This document shows positions 1 through 11,737 of a stretch of 64,000 bases of DNA, one piece after another. The stretch spans positions 82,590,001 through 82,654,000 of the forward strand of contig CM075345.1 of assembly GCA_037693485.1 (NCBI GenBank). Direction: 5' to 3'. The notes under the pieces are model-generated. The model saw only the letters and a list, made by a program, of their open reading frames with translations, was not told the origin of the DNA and did no database searches. The DNA comes from Kitagawia praeruptora. Taxonomy: Eukaryota; Streptophyta; Magnoliopsida; Apiales; Apiaceae. The translations under genes and the position numbers were made by a program. The stretch's first letter is position 1; each line of letters begins with the position of its first letter.

Positions 1-1245
1 ACCCCGCAAAAGCAACATCCAACAATATCAACAAAATACATCATAGCATACTCAATTAACAATCGAGTCAACTACCAAACTAGCTAGGCTAAACATGACC
101 CTAGCCTAACAAAACCATCAAAATAACCTATGCCAGATCATAAAGAGACGCACTAAGAATTTTAATTCTTAGCATCAAGTTCAGAAAACCACGAAAAAAA
201 CCATGAGCTTTGTGAAGGAGCCCATCACATAATCTATGTTTGATCCCAAATTTAGCAAACAGATTACACCTAAAACTTGCAGCTACATTCGCCGTGCTAG
301 CTTTTCCAGCCACAACATAGGCCTTGAAGCCCTGCTCCACCGTCTTGCATCTGAAAATCACATTGTCCATTTGGTAGACATTTCTAACCGCAGAAATGTC
401 ACCACTATAAAGGTCTCCCCTTCTGCCAAGGCGAGCTTGCAGCCCTGTTTTCCGGCCATCAGAAACTCAAGCATACTAACCCTTGGCAAACATTGATCAC
501 TTATAGCACCACAAAACATGGCACCCTTCAAAAACAGAGAAGTAACATTAATCAAAACCCAGCTTCGCCGCTCCAACACTGCATTATTTACCCTGATTAC
601 ATCATGCTTTAAAACATTCAATCTCATAAAACTTTCAAATGCTTCAGGATGGCAACCCCCCCGATCCCATAGCACTACATGGCACTTCCGACAAGAATCC
701 TCAATTTCGACTATATCATCAGACATAGACCTGTGAAAAATAGCGAACACCTTGCCATCAATGTCACCATCCCAAATTAGCCACATACTAAAGAAAGTAT
801 GATCGAGAAGACCATCTAACACCCCGACATCCTCGCCATATTCAAGAACGCTTGAGCAAATTCTATTCCAACATCCATTCGACGCTTCCATTAGACATTC
901 CAAACTCATCAAAGTCCACCTCATAACCCTCCTTGTAGCAAGAATGTGATATGCCTCATTACCAAAACGATTAACACATCGCTGGGGCAAATACAATTCC
1001 AAAACTTTGACAAAATCCATTGAAAGCACCGACAGCCCAGTTTGTATCATCTGAGTGTCTCCTTTGAGATTCGCTAGAGTACTAGTATAGCCATTAAGAG
1101 TCCCCAGCATCCCATCGAAAAAGATGGTAGAGGTATAAGTCCTGGCCATGTCCATTTCCATAGAGACCACCCAAATATCTCCCTTGAACACCTATCAAAA
1201 TCTGGGAGACAAAGCTCTCCAGCATCTTATCAAATAAGATGGTAG
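1..1245 (-). mobile_element. LINE-like passenger element, 3' part (E1)
   Basis: The window opens with the complement of GCGGGGT, which matches the start of the 3' signature (CGCGGGGTATGCCCC) seen in about fifteen other elements here. The element therefore runs on the minus strand and its poly(A) tail lies just outside the window. The body carries a broken ORF unlike LINE ORF1 or ORF2. The right edge is inferred from the start of the foldback at 1246; the usual GAGAGTC/GCCGCC leader is absent, so the copy is 5'-truncated. Confidence 0.6.
128..1191 (-). pseudogene. passenger ORF of unknown function, frameshifted
   Basis: A 277-codon frame (1191 down to 358) is followed by a second frame (370 to 128) overlapping it by about 13 bases. 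This suggests one original protein of about 350 residues broken by a single frameshift near 360-370. I recognise no domain and see no reverse transcriptase, endonuclease or zinc-knuckle motif. The composition is rich in Met, Leu, Cys and Trp, as in the other passenger proteins at 33907-36285 and 59564-61036. The stop at 128 lies about 120 bases before the GCGGGGT signature, the same spacing as in the other passengers. The start is uncertain because the 5' end is missing. Confidence 0.45.
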
Positions 1246-1495
1246 AAAAATGGACAGTCACCAAATACAACTCACACACACAACACAACATAACATATTA
1301 CGCACACACAAGAATCACAGCTGCAACACAATTTAACGATTCAGAGATAACAAAACAGTGAGGGGAAAACTGTTCTTTTCCCCCCACTGTTTTGTTATCT
1401 CTGAATCTTTAAATTGTGTTGCAGCTGTGATTCTTGTGTGTGCGTATTATGTTGTGTTGTGTGTGTGAGTTGTATTTGGTGACTGTCCATTTTTT
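1246..1495. repeat. long near-perfect foldback
   Basis: Arms at about 1246-1369 and 1376-1495 are reverse complements over about 120 bp. They differ only by a few substitutions and one 5-bp indel (at the GCGTA..ATG segment). The loop is only a few bases, around CTGTT. The right arm runs on into the sequence that holds the copia insertion, so it looks like the original copy and the left arm like its inverted duplicate. Confidence 0.85.
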
Positions 1496-1572
1496 TTGAA
1501 CTCGCGAGTTGGTGCTGCTATTTTCCAAGTGTGCCTAGTTGATTCGGTGTTGCCAGAGTAGTAGTAATGCTG

Positions 1573-1577
1573 TTTTG
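1573..1577. repeat. copia target-site duplication, left copy (TTTTG)
   Basis: TTTTG directly precedes the LTR at 1578 and recurs at 11733-11737 directly after the other LTR. This is the 5-bp duplication expected of an LTR retrotransposon. Confidence 0.9.
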
Positions 1578-1759
1578 TGACAAATGATAGGAGAATGTAG
1601 AGAAGAGATTGATTGATATTTTAGATGGTACAATTAATGATCCTATATATAGATAGGATGAAGGAACATGATAATTATAGACAACATGATTGATAGAAGC
1701 ATTAGCATTAGCACTAACTAGCACTAACTTATCACTAACTAAGTATCCAATGTTTAACA
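1578..1759 (-). repeat. copia 3' LTR
   Basis: 182 bp; on the minus strand it starts TGTTAAACA and ends TTTGTCA (TG..CA). It contains a TATA-like CCTATATATAG stretch. It has a 10-bp duplication (ACTAGCACTA) absent from the 5' LTR. Confidence 0.93.
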
Positions 1760-1773
1760 CTCCCCCTCAAGTT
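1760..1773 (-). other. copia polypurine tract
   Basis: On the minus strand AACTTGAGGGGGAG abuts the 3' LTR. This is the usual purine-rich primer of plus-strand DNA synthesis in plant copia elements. Confidence 0.85.
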
Positions 1774-4261
1774 GATGCGTATATATCGCTCATGCCCAAC
1801 TTGCCAATAAGAGGATGAAGCATCTTCCGATTTAGACCTTTGGTAAATATGTCAGCTATCTGGTCCTCTGATCTTACAAAGTGAATACCAATGGTATCAT
1901 TATTGATCTTCTCTTTGATGAAGTGTCGATCAATTTCGATATGTTTGGTCCGATCATGTTGAACTGGATCATGTGCAATGGCAATAGCGGCTTTGTTATC
2001 ACAATGCAACTTCATTGGAGTTGCGGATGCAAGTCCCAATTCTTCTAGAAACAATTTTATCCATAATAATTCACGTACACCTTTAGCCATAGCTCTATAC
2101 TCTGCCTCAGCACTGGATAAGGCAACCACAGGTTGTTTCTTGCTTCGCCAAGTAACCAAATTGCCACCAACAAATGTACAGTATCCTGACGTCGAACGTC
2201 TATCATCTTGACATCCGGCCCAATCTGCATCTGTATAGCTCTCAACCCCGAGATGTGTGTTTTTAGTAAACATTACTCCTTTTCCAGGAGCAGCTTTAAG
2301 ATACCTTAATATCATATAAACTGCATCCAAATGGGGTTGGCGAGGTTCATGCATGTACCTGCTAACAATTCCCACTGCATATGCTATATCTGGCCTTGTA
2401 TGTGCGAGGTAGATTAGTCGTCCAACTAATCTTTGATATTGAGGTCTATCGACAATTTCACCAGCATCTCCACAAAGTTTATGATTTGCTTCTATAGGAG
2501 AATCTGCCGGTCTACATCCCAACATCCCTGTTTCATTCAGAAGATCAAGTGTATACTTCCGTTGTGAAAGGAAGATACCACCCGGACTTCTAGAGACTTC
2601 AATGCCAAGGAAATACCGTAGTTTTCCTAAGTCCTTCATCTCAAATTCAGAGGCAAGTCTCTGTTTAACATTTGTAATCTCACATGTGTCGTTGCCGGTG
2701 ATCACAATATCATCGACATAAACAATCAACACTGTGATTTTTTCATCTCGTCTTTTCACGAACATGGTGTTATCCGAGTTGCTCTGTTTGTAGTCAAATT
2801 TAATCATTGCTCTCTGAAATTTGCCAAACCAGTCCCTTGGAGACTGTTTTAACCCATAAATAGTCTTCTTTAGCTTGCATATTTTCCCAACGGTTGCAGC
2901 TGTAGAAAAACCTGGTGGAATATCCATGTAAACCTCTTCTTTCAGGTCTCCATGTAAGAATGCATTTTTTACATCCAATTGCTGAAGTTCCCATCCAAGA
3001 TTTGCTGCACATGATATCAAGACTCGAATAGAAGCCATCTTTGCTACTGGAGCAAAAGTTTCCTGATAATCAATCCCGTAAGTTTGAGTATACCCTTTTG
3101 CAACAAGTCTTGCTTTGTTGTACCTATCAATCAACCCATTAGGTTTCTGTTTCACAGTGAACACCCATCTGCATCCTACTACATTCCTTCCAGCGGGAAG
3201 AGGAGTTAACTCCCAAGTGCCATTATGTTTCAATGCATTCATCTCTTCTATCATGGCATCTTTCCATTTAGGTTCACATAAAGCATCCTGCCAAGTATGT
3301 GGAATAGAAACACTAGACAAAGTTGACACAAAAGCAAGTGAAGAAGGAGATAATGCATTATAAGAAACAAAGTTCGAGATAGGATGATTAGTACAAGAGC
3401 GTTTACCCTTCCTAACAACAATAGGAAGATTCAGAGTGGGATCAAGAGTGTTACTGTTATCAGGCTCAATTGTAGGAGCTATAGGATCTGTCTCGAGGTC
3501 AGAAGTCTCTGGAAGTGATAAAGTGGTTATATCCTTATTTTTCCGTCTAGAATATGTGATCAAATCTGGCCCCTGCAATCTATTTAGATCATCCGACTCT
3601 CTACTCATAAGTGGAGGGATGGATGATGTGTTTGGGCTAGTGTTTGGCACATTGATGAATGGAAGGAATTGAGACTCCTCTGTCGCTTTACTATCAAGAC
3701 TATGTCGGTTAATCTCCCCCTGAAGCAAAGAGGAGGATCCAGGAGAGAAGTAAGAAATAGACTCCCAGAAAGTAACATCGTGACTGACATATGTGCGATG
3801 TGATGGAGGATGATAGCACTTATACCACTTTTGAGTTGGTGTATAACCAATGAAAACACAACGGAGAGCACCAGAATTAAGTTTATCCCGAGAGGGAGAA
3901 TGATTATGAACAAAGCATACACTCCCAAATAACCGAAGAGGCAATGGATGAGACGAAGGTGCAGGAATAAAGGACAACGGTGTTCTGAATTGTAGTACAC
4001 TTGAAGGGAGACGGTTGATCAGATATGCAGTAGTCATGACTGCCTCACCCCAAAGATATTTAGGGACAAGCATAGTTAATATGAGGGATCGTGCTACCTG
4101 TTGTAAGTGACCAATTTTCCTTTCTGCAACTCCATTTTGCTGAGAGGTTTTAACACATGTAGTTTGATGAATAATACCCCATGTGTCCAAATAAGATGTA
4201 AACATGTCGGCATACTCGGTACCATTATCACTTCGCAAAATTTTAACAGAGGCATTGAACT
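1767..4261 (-). CDS. copia pol, C-terminal part: integrase end, reverse transcriptase, RNase H
   Basis: One open frame of at least 823 codons. It opens in the integrase core with RSDNGTEY and NGVAERK. The reverse transcriptase follows, with RLVAKGYTQ, QLDVKNAFLHG, YGLKQSPR and the catalytic YVDD. RNase H has YTDADWAG, SSAEAEYRA and DNKAAI, and the frame ends with the IADIFTKGL signature just before the polypurine tract. All key RT and RNase H residues are present and no stop occurs, so this half decayed little. Its upstream end is not a start codon: the frame continues to the LINE insertion at about 4262, and the rest of integrase is at about 9881-10140. Confidence 0.93.
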
Positions 4262-4398
4262 GTGTTTTTTTTTTTTTACTAAATAAAGATGTATTGAAAA
4301 GAAAGAAACTGTACAGGATAATGGGGCATACCCCATTTGATAAAGAAACCCAACAAAGACAAAGCTAACAGCTAATGCTAATGCTCTCGCCTAAACAA

Positions 4399-7300
4399 CT
4401 ACATGAATATAGAAACTAAAGTTGGGTCCTTTCTGACTTGCTTTTTAAAACTATTACAAGAGAAAAGCTTTTCCTTAAACATTTGTTTAACTCGCACTGC
4501 ATAGTGGTCTGCATTTGCGTGCCCCGATTGACTATGAATCCTGTGGTTCCTTTCTTTCCAAACTAGATAGAAGGTTATATTTAGAAACAAAGCTGCTAAC
4601 TGCCTTTTCCACCCTGCAATGCCCGAGATAGTAATTCTGCCTTGGATGTATTCTTCCCAATCACCAGCGAAAACAAAGGGACTGAATGATAAAACTCTCC
4701 TGATATAATTGCACTCATCAAAAAGGTGAGGTGTTGTTTCATCTAGGTTTCCGCACAAAACACAAACAGGAGATGTGTTCATACCAAACCTCAGCATGCG
4801 ATCTCTGGTGAGTAGTCTGTTCTGCATAGCTAACCACACTATGAATGAGCACTTTGAAATATTAAATTCATGCCACACTATATGAACCCGAGGAGATATC
4901 TTACTATGTCTAATGCTGTTCCAAACTTGACTTAACGAGACAAGAGAGGCCTTTAGTCCATCCCATGTAGCATGATCTTGATTATGGATTTGAGTAGCTA
5001 AGATTTGTTGGCGAAGATCCATCATATCAACGTGATTTGAAGGTGGAAGATGCCAATTTCCATTTAGCATGAAAGAGTTTACAAGCGCTAAATTAGAAGA
5101 TTCTGCCGTAGAGATAATACTAGGATGGAATCTTTCAATAAGAGGTGAACCTCCACACCATGGGTCGTGCCAGAGAAAAAAGTTGGAATTTTGGCCCACC
5201 ATATAACGAATGAATTGTGAAGCATACCTTCTAGCATTTAATATTTTCCGAACACACCATGAGCAGCCATATGGAATTTTTGCTGTCCAGAATGGCTTTC
5301 TACGAAACAAACATCTCTTAAGCCCCATAGACTAGATTCCTGTTGATAACCAACTCTCCAGACCTGGTATAAGATAGCAGAATGATTCCATTCAAAAATA
5401 TTTCGAATACCTAATCCACCTTCTAGCCTTGGTAAGCAGCAGTCATCCCAGGCCACCTTATACTGACATTTCTTGTCATTACCACCACCCCAAAGAAACT
5501 TTGCAAATAATGATTGTATACGCTTAAGTACACTTTGTGGAAGAAAAAGATATACGGACCAGAAACCTTGAATGCTAGCCAAAACAGACTTTAAAAGTTG
5601 TAATCTACCAGCATAAGATAGAAAGATCGAAGTCCAAACCTCAATTCTTGCACAAAGTTTCTGCACTAAAGGGAGACATTCACGGACAGTTAGCTTTCCT
5701 GTGATTAATGGAAGTCCCAGATAGCGAATAGGAAGAGAGCCTTGTGAAAACCCTGTAGTGGATATAATGTTCTGAACAACATTATTAGGTACATTACCAA
5801 AGAAGCAGTTGCTCTTCTGCTCATTTGGTCTTAGCCCCGAGATGGCTGAAAAGAGCTGGACTCCTCTCATAATGAGATTTACTGAATTAAGTTCCCCTTT
5901 GCACATTAATAACACATCATCTGCAAATGTAATATGAGAGAGTTTTATACCTTCCGTTTTCCAGTGGTATTTAAATTCAGGATTAGAGGCAGCCTTATTG
6001 ATGCAAGCAGTGAAAACCTCCATAGCTAGAACGAAAAGATAAGGTGATAAAGCATCCCCTTGTCGTAGACCTGACTTTCCCTGAAAATATCCTTCCAAAG
6101 ACCCATTTAACTTTACTGAGAACATGCCAGAAGTAATGCACTTCATAACCCAATCAATAAAACGAACAGGGAAGCCCATACGAACCAAAACCTCTTGTAG
6201 AAAACACCAGTTGAGTGAATCAAAGGCCTTATGTATGTCTAATTTAATAATGCATCTAGGTGGTCCTTTTGATAGGTGATAATCTCTCACTAGAGCTTGA
6301 GCAAGCATGATGTTATCTCCCATCGAGCGTTTAGGAATAAACGCAGCGTGATTTGGAGATATGATGGAAGCAATAATTCTCTTCAGACGCATTGCAAGGA
6401 GCTTCGAAATACACTTATAGATTACGTTGCAACATGATATAGGTCGGAACTGAGACATGATAGTGGGCCCTTTAACTTTCGGAATTAGAGCAATAGCCGC
6501 AAAATTCACTATTCGAGGCATATGTAACGTTTCGAAAAAATAGAGAACTGCTTTTACCACATCTGCTTTAACTATGTGCCAGGCAGTGGTGAAGAATTCT
6601 ACAGGAAATCCATCCGGGCCAGGACATCTTTTCTTAGCCATTTTCTTGAAAACTATCTCAATCTCCTGAGCTGTAAAAAGTGCAGAAAGGCCTGCTGCTT
6701 GAGATGGAGAGATGGTAGGCAGAACCAGATCATCAGGAATCTCGTCAACTGAGCTAGCACTCCCCAAGGTGTTTTTAATGAAGTTAACTACAAGTTCTGC
6801 TACTTCATCATGAGTGGTGTGCAATTGACCAGTATCATCCTCGAGAGCAAAAATTTTGTTTACATTCCACCTGCCCTTACAGTAATTATGAAAGTATTTG
6901 TTGTTTCCATCTCCTTTGCTAAGCCATTTGATCCTCGATTTTTGACACAAGAATTCTTCTTCTTTGTTAAGAGAATCTTGATAATCTGAGATCAGAGCCG
7001 CCTCCTCTTCTAGATGAATAGATGTAGGAATGCTAGGCATATTTGCTTGGTAAGAATTTAGTGCAGTTCGAGACTCCTCCACTTTAACATGAAGATTGCC
7101 AACCTCCCGATTAAGCTGAATCAAACTTCTTTTAACTAACTTCATTTTGTTTGTTAGCACCCACCAAGGGTCACCTTCAATGCTGCAAGACCAGGCACTT
7201 GTGACTAAGTTTAGAAATTGAGGATGATGAATAAGATGATCAAACATCTGGAAAGGTTTATGCAATCTGGGAAGTGAATGACCAATGCAGACCGCTGCTG

Positions 7301-7988
7301 GATTATGATCAAAAACACCCCGAGGCAGAAAATGAGCAACAGAAAGATCAAAGGTTAAAAGCCAAGTGTTATTCACTAGTACTCTGTCGAGCTTCTTAAA
7401 TTTTGGATTTTCTATACTTTTGTCCCACCATGTGAAAAAGGCACCCTGACTTCTCAGATCAGTAAGACCCAAAGAATAGATAAAATCAGAGAACTCGGCC
7501 ATAGAAGTATCCCATGAGGGATTTCCCCCAGAAGCTTCATCAAGAGACAAGATAGCATTGAAATCCCCCGAAATACACCATGGGAGATTATTGGAATTTA
7601 AATACTGGATCGAAGTAAGGTCTCTCCATAGGGCTCGTCGCTCCGAATAAGTATTATGCCCATAAACAAAAGATACTATCATGTTATTTCCAGTATTCAG
7701 TTTACAGATTTTGCAAGTGATGTGTTGATCCGAAGAAGCAATAACAGAGACATTCCATAGGCTGGCATCCCATCCCAACCAGATTCTGCCATACGGGTGA
7801 GAGTCATAGTTAAACCTCCATGTGAATCTAGGACCAACAATAGAAGAGATGACCCGAGCATTATTCTTTTGAACTTTGGTTTCAAGTAAAGCTACTAAAG
7901 ATAGTTTATTTGCACTAATAAAATCCTTAACAGGGGTTTGCTTATTATTTAAACCCCGAACGTTGAAGGAACAAAAATCCACTAACAT
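4399..7988 (-). pseudogene. LINE-1 ORF2: endonuclease, reverse transcriptase, zf-RVT; one frameshift
   Basis: The first frame (7988 to 5238, 916 aa) begins with an APE-type endonuclease (FNVRGLNNK, LLETK, SGDFNAIL, FTWWD, LDRVLVN, DHNP). The LINE reverse transcriptase follows (CPGPDGFPVEFF, FRPISCCNVIYK, KLDIHKAFDSLNW, LRQGDALSPYLF, catalytic FADD). The second frame (5328 to 4399, 309 aa) carries the C-terminal zf-RVT region with C-x2-C and H-x4-C residues (VCVLCGNLDETTPHLFDEC). The two frames overlap by about 90 bases, so a single frameshift near 5240-5330 breaks an otherwise complete protein of about 1,200 residues. The start Met lies 5 bases from the ORF1 stop, a compact two-ORF LINE layout. 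Confidence 0.92.
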
Positions 7989-7992
7989 AAAG

Positions 7993-9795
7993 TTAAGTAG
8001 AGGGGGGGGAATTCTTCCCCAAGGCTGCAGCCCTAGCTTTCCTCAATTTCTTTCTCTGGGAGTTACTAAGTTTCTCACCATCAGGGCCAACCAAAGAGTC
8101 AACTTCATCCACTTTCTTTAGATTTTTAAAAGTGTTCAACGGTGCAGGTGACTCATCTGAGGATATAGAAGATGTAGCTTTTGATGCTTTACGTTTGATT
8201 TCTGTCCATCCACCCTCCGCTTTAGATTGGTTTATCTCAGGTGCAACTGCTACATAAGGTTCATCAATTGGAGTGTCATTCGTATTAACAACGGTATCAC
8301 CATCAACTTTAGTATTGCAGGGACCTGCATTTGGAGCTGGCTCCTGTGCAGATTTTTGATTATTTGCAACTGATTCATGAGCTTTTGCCTCCTCATGAGG
8401 AGTATCACGAGTATCGTCAGTTTTTACTTTTTGTACCCAAATTCTCTTGGAGACAGGGCAAGCACCCACCGTATGACCTAGGGATTTGCATCCCGAACAA
8501 GCGAGCGGCCTTATAGGATAGGAAACTTGAATTTTTGCTATGTAAACCTCATCAGTTGCAGGGTCCAGTGCTGTGGCTTCAATATCATTTGGGAGAGGAT
8601 CTCCAATTTTGTATTTAACACAAATCTTAGCAAACGGAAGTATATCAAGCTTAGAGGTCAAAGAATCTGCCCCAATCGGTTCACCCACTACACTAGCTAA
8701 TCGACTGAGACCTTCCTCATTCCAGTAGCCCTCAGGCACATTTGAAAGCCTAATCCAGAGAGGCATTGATGTAATTTTTGAGACTCCTGGCTTGGCCCCC
8801 CACATCGTGACTACCATAGGCCTTTGAGCAATGTACCAGGTTCCTTTAGCCAAAAAAGCATTCATGGTCGACTCCGAGTTGAACTTAAAAATGAAAGTGC
8901 ACGAATCTTTTTGATATACATTTGTAAGACCTCTACTTTTCCAAAATTTATCAACGAACACATTAACAGCAGAAAAAGATGTACCCACCACACACATCTT
9001 AAAACGATCATTACCTTTCTTTAGCATCTCAACAGGAGGTTTAACAATATTAGAACCCTTTTCGACAGGATAATAAGTGAACTTTACTTTATTTACAGAA
9101 GCATCCTCTTTATTCTACGGTGGATCAGAGGTTATCACATTAACCCAAGATCTCTTCCCAGGATTCGCTTGCGTAGCTTCTTCTTTCAACTTCCCCTTAT
9201 CATCCTTAGCACCAGAAACACAAGGTACAACACCTGGTTCAGTCAAATTCACAGGCACCTTGGGGGCACTATCAATATTAGCTTCTTTTTTATTAAATAT
9301 GGGTAGCCCATACTCATACCTTCCAAAGATAAAGGTTGAAGGATGATTAAGACCCACATTGAACCGAATCTCAGAATTATGAGTCTCCTTTTCACACTCA
9401 GCCATTGATAAACCCTTAGAGGACATAAAACTTTGTACTTCCATCATTTTCTTCCTCAGGGCTATGAGTTCTTCCCTTTCATTCTTATTAATCAAGAACG
9501 CCGCTTGAGCAACCCGACTAACAGTTTCTCGTTCAATCCTGTCCCTTTCCGATTCAAAGTTGTTTTCCACCTCATCCGAGCTTTCACAGTCCGAAGCCAC
9601 AAGGGGTATATTTCCCAGTGAACCTTTCTTTAACTTTTCATCTACAACCTCATCAGTAGCTTGAACAAACCCTTGTTGGATTTTTGCAGTAGGTGAGATT
9701 TCATCCTCCTCAAAACCGGTCCGATACTCCGAAGTAACATCTTGCATAAAATCTGGAACTCCATCTGAGTCACAGTATGAACCTTGGCTAACCAT
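7993..9795 (-). pseudogene. LINE-1 ORF1: DUF4283-like domain and CCHC knuckle, one in-frame stop
   Basis: The frame starts with MVSQGSYCDSD and is open except for a TAG at 9117-9115; the same frame then continues to 7993. After the stop comes a DUF4283-like region (RFKMCVVG, GTWYIAQRPMVV, MPLWIRLSNVPEGYWNEEG), then a zinc knuckle CSGCKSLGHTVGAC (C-x2-C-x4-H-x4-C), and a basic C-terminus. Plant L1-type ORF1 proteins are RNA-binding partners of ORF2. The stop lies in the linker between the N-terminal acidic region and DUF4283, at nearly the same place as a stop in the copy at 58096-59052. Confidence 0.88.
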
Positions 9796-9880
9796 AGTGA
9801 ACTAACAAATATTAATACTAAGTAATAAGAAATATACTGTTTAGGTGAGAGATACGAAGAAAAGGTGAATTAGTGAAGGG

Positions 9881-10787
9881 AGTGGTGGAAGGATTTAAAA
9901 CATCCGAATACTTCACTTTTGTGTTTAAGAAGGTATACAAAAGTAAGTCGAGAATGACAATCAACAAAGACAACAAACCACCTATACCCATCATGTGTAG
10001 GATGACTAAATGGACCCCAAACATCAGTATGAATAGTAGAAAAAAGAGTAGGACTTCTCTTATTTCTAGATGGATACGGTGATCTTTTATGTTTGGCTAA
10101 TTCACATGGTTCACAAAATAAATTCTTCCTTTTTACATTTTGATGCTAAATTCGGAAAGAGATGCAACAGAACACCAAATGAAGGATGACCTAACCATGT
10201 ATGCCATTGATACAAAGACTCTAAACTAGGATTAGATTTAGATGAAACCTGATAACTGGCCGATGGCGAAACAGAATTCCCTTCCATAATATTCCCTTCC
10301 ATAAAATATAGAGGCCATCTACCACTTTACCACTGCCAAGGACCTTGCCTGTCGCCAGATCCTGAAACACACAGTGAGAAGGGAAAAAAGTTACTGAACA
10401 ATTAAGATTTTCAGTAATTTGATGAACCGATAATAAATTCACTGATAAGGAAGGAACATGTAAGACAGATGATAGTGGTAGTGAAGGGAGACAGTTGGAA
10501 GTGCCCCATCCGTGAACGGGCACATGAGTTCCATTGGCAACACGAACATTCTCTGTTTTATTGATGTAGTGATATGACTGCAGTAAACTGGAATTGCCAG
10601 TCATATTATCTGACGCTCCCGAGTCAATAATCCATGAATTAGGTGAACTGTGAGAGACAAAATGACAAGAAATACTCGAATGAAAAGTATTTGTCGGTAC
10701 AAATGAGGCTGCAGTCTTCAACTTTATATCAGAAACCAACTGTCGAAAAATCTTGAGGTCCAAACAGTTAGGCCGGAGTGAGTCCAA
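9881..10787 (-). pseudogene. copia pol, N-terminal part: protease, pre-integrase zinc domain, integrase start
   Basis: The frame from 10787 contains the aspartic protease motif DSGASDNMTGN and the usual following SVLHVPSLSVNLLSV segment. It shifts near 10305 into a frame with the pre-integrase zinc histidines (WHTWLGHPS) and shifts again near 10130 into the integrase core (CEPCELAKHKR, TDVWGP, FVVFVDCHSR). The LINE boundary at about 9880 ends it. At least two frameshifts mean no functional Pol can come from this copy. A 15-bp tandem duplication (about 10275-10305) sits at the first break. Confidence 0.85.
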
Positions 10788-11548
10788 GAAAAATCCTCTT
10801 TCATCATGCTAAATAAATCCGAAATAAAATACCCGAAAGATAATTATCCAACAATTATAGTCAAGTCTTAACTTGAACTAAATCAATTTAGCAAATTTAT
10901 GCTAAATTTGAAAGTGTTTTAATTCTTTGCCCAAGTTAATGTATATAAGACCCAATAACAAAGAAGCCCATTAACAAATAATAGCCTCCTAGCCCAAAAA
11001 AGAGAAGCACCAGTTGTATAATATAGCCTAAAAAAGAGAAGCACCAGTTGTATAATATATTCTATATACACACAATCGTGTATGTATGTATAATCACAAC
11101 TGCAAGACTCCCCCTTTTTCCTGTCTCCCTCAAACAAAACACAGAACAAAACACAGGTGAATAGCAGATATAACAGTTCGACGAAACTGAAAAAAAAAAT
11201 CTCAGATTAAAAAAAAATCCACGTATAGATTCGGAATAGGGAAGAGATCAAAAAACCCAACTAGAGTTTTCTCAAAAACACCCCGGAACAGTGCCCACGC
11301 GCTGGAGCGTGACGCGCGTGGTGGCGAACTGTGGCGCATGCGGCGGCGCGTGAGAGCGCGTGGATGGCCATTTTTTAGCTCGAAATTTTTCTGGTATGTC
11401 GCCTTTCAGAGTACGGTTTGGTGGTATATTTGTATTTTTGGTTTGTTGTGTTTTGTTTTTCTGATTTCTTATCAGACCACCACGGGTCTCTGTTTTCTTG
11501 AAAACAAGAAGCCCTTCTGATGAACTCTCTCTTCTTATGTTAAAGCCT
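10788..11548 (-). other. copia leader region without recognisable gag
   Basis: A copia gag of about 250 or more codons with a CCHC knuckle should precede protease. The roughly 760 bp here have no long frame on the minus strand and no CCHC knuckle. They contain a tandem duplication (about 10987-11060; both copies include AGAGAAGCACCAGTTGTA) and AT-rich stretches. Gag is deleted, replaced or supplied in trans. Confidence 0.6.
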
Positions 11549-11560
11549 GCTCTGATACCA
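11549..11560 (-). other. copia primer binding site (initiator Met tRNA)
   Basis: On the minus strand TGGTATCAGAGC starts directly after the 5' LTR. This is the standard sequence complementary to the 3' end of plant initiator-Met tRNA. Confidence 0.95.
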
Positions 11561-11732
11561 TGACAAATGATAGGAGAATGAAGAGAAGAGATTGATTGAT
11601 ATTTTAGATGGTACAATTAATGATCCTATATATAGATAGGATGAAGGAACATAATAATTATAGACAACATGATTGATAGAAGCATTAGCATTAGCACTAA
11701 CTTATCACTAACTAAGTATCCAATGTTTAACA
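11561..11732 (-). repeat. copia 5' LTR
   Basis: 172 bp, near-identical to 1578-1759 (two substitutions, one 10-bp indel). Followed on the plus strand by the second TTTTG duplication (11733-11737). Confidence 0.93.
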
Positions 11733-11737
11733 TTTTG

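Larger units (their letters stand above)
4262..9880 (-). mobile_element. L1-type LINE inserted in copia integrase (LINE-1)
   Basis: The minus-strand element ends in poly(A) (poly(T) at about 4264-4276), preceded by ATTTAGT and, further up, GGGGTATGCCCC (the complement starts at 4322). ORF1 and ORF2 lie in order. The copia integrase frame stops near 9881 (after the FKSFHH codons) and resumes near 4261 (TQFNAS), so the LINE replaced or interrupted only a few codons. The 5' end is placed at 9880 within about 6 bases; I could not define a target duplication. The tail ATTTAGTAAA differs from the TTAGCAAA tails elsewhere, suggesting a separate subfamily. Confidence 0.9.
1578..11732 (-). mobile_element. 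Ty1/copia LTR retrotransposon with a nested LINE
   Basis: Two LTRs (1578-1759 and 11561-11732) flank the element. They differ by two substitutions and a 10-bp indel, which points to a recent insertion. TTTTG duplications bound it. On the minus strand the order is 5' LTR, initiator-Met primer binding site, protease, integrase, reverse transcriptase, RNase H, polypurine tract, 3' LTR; integrase before RT defines copia. A LINE (about 4262-9880) interrupts the integrase frame. No gag was found between the primer site and protease, and the protease/integrase part has frameshifts, so the copy is dead. Confidence 0.95.
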
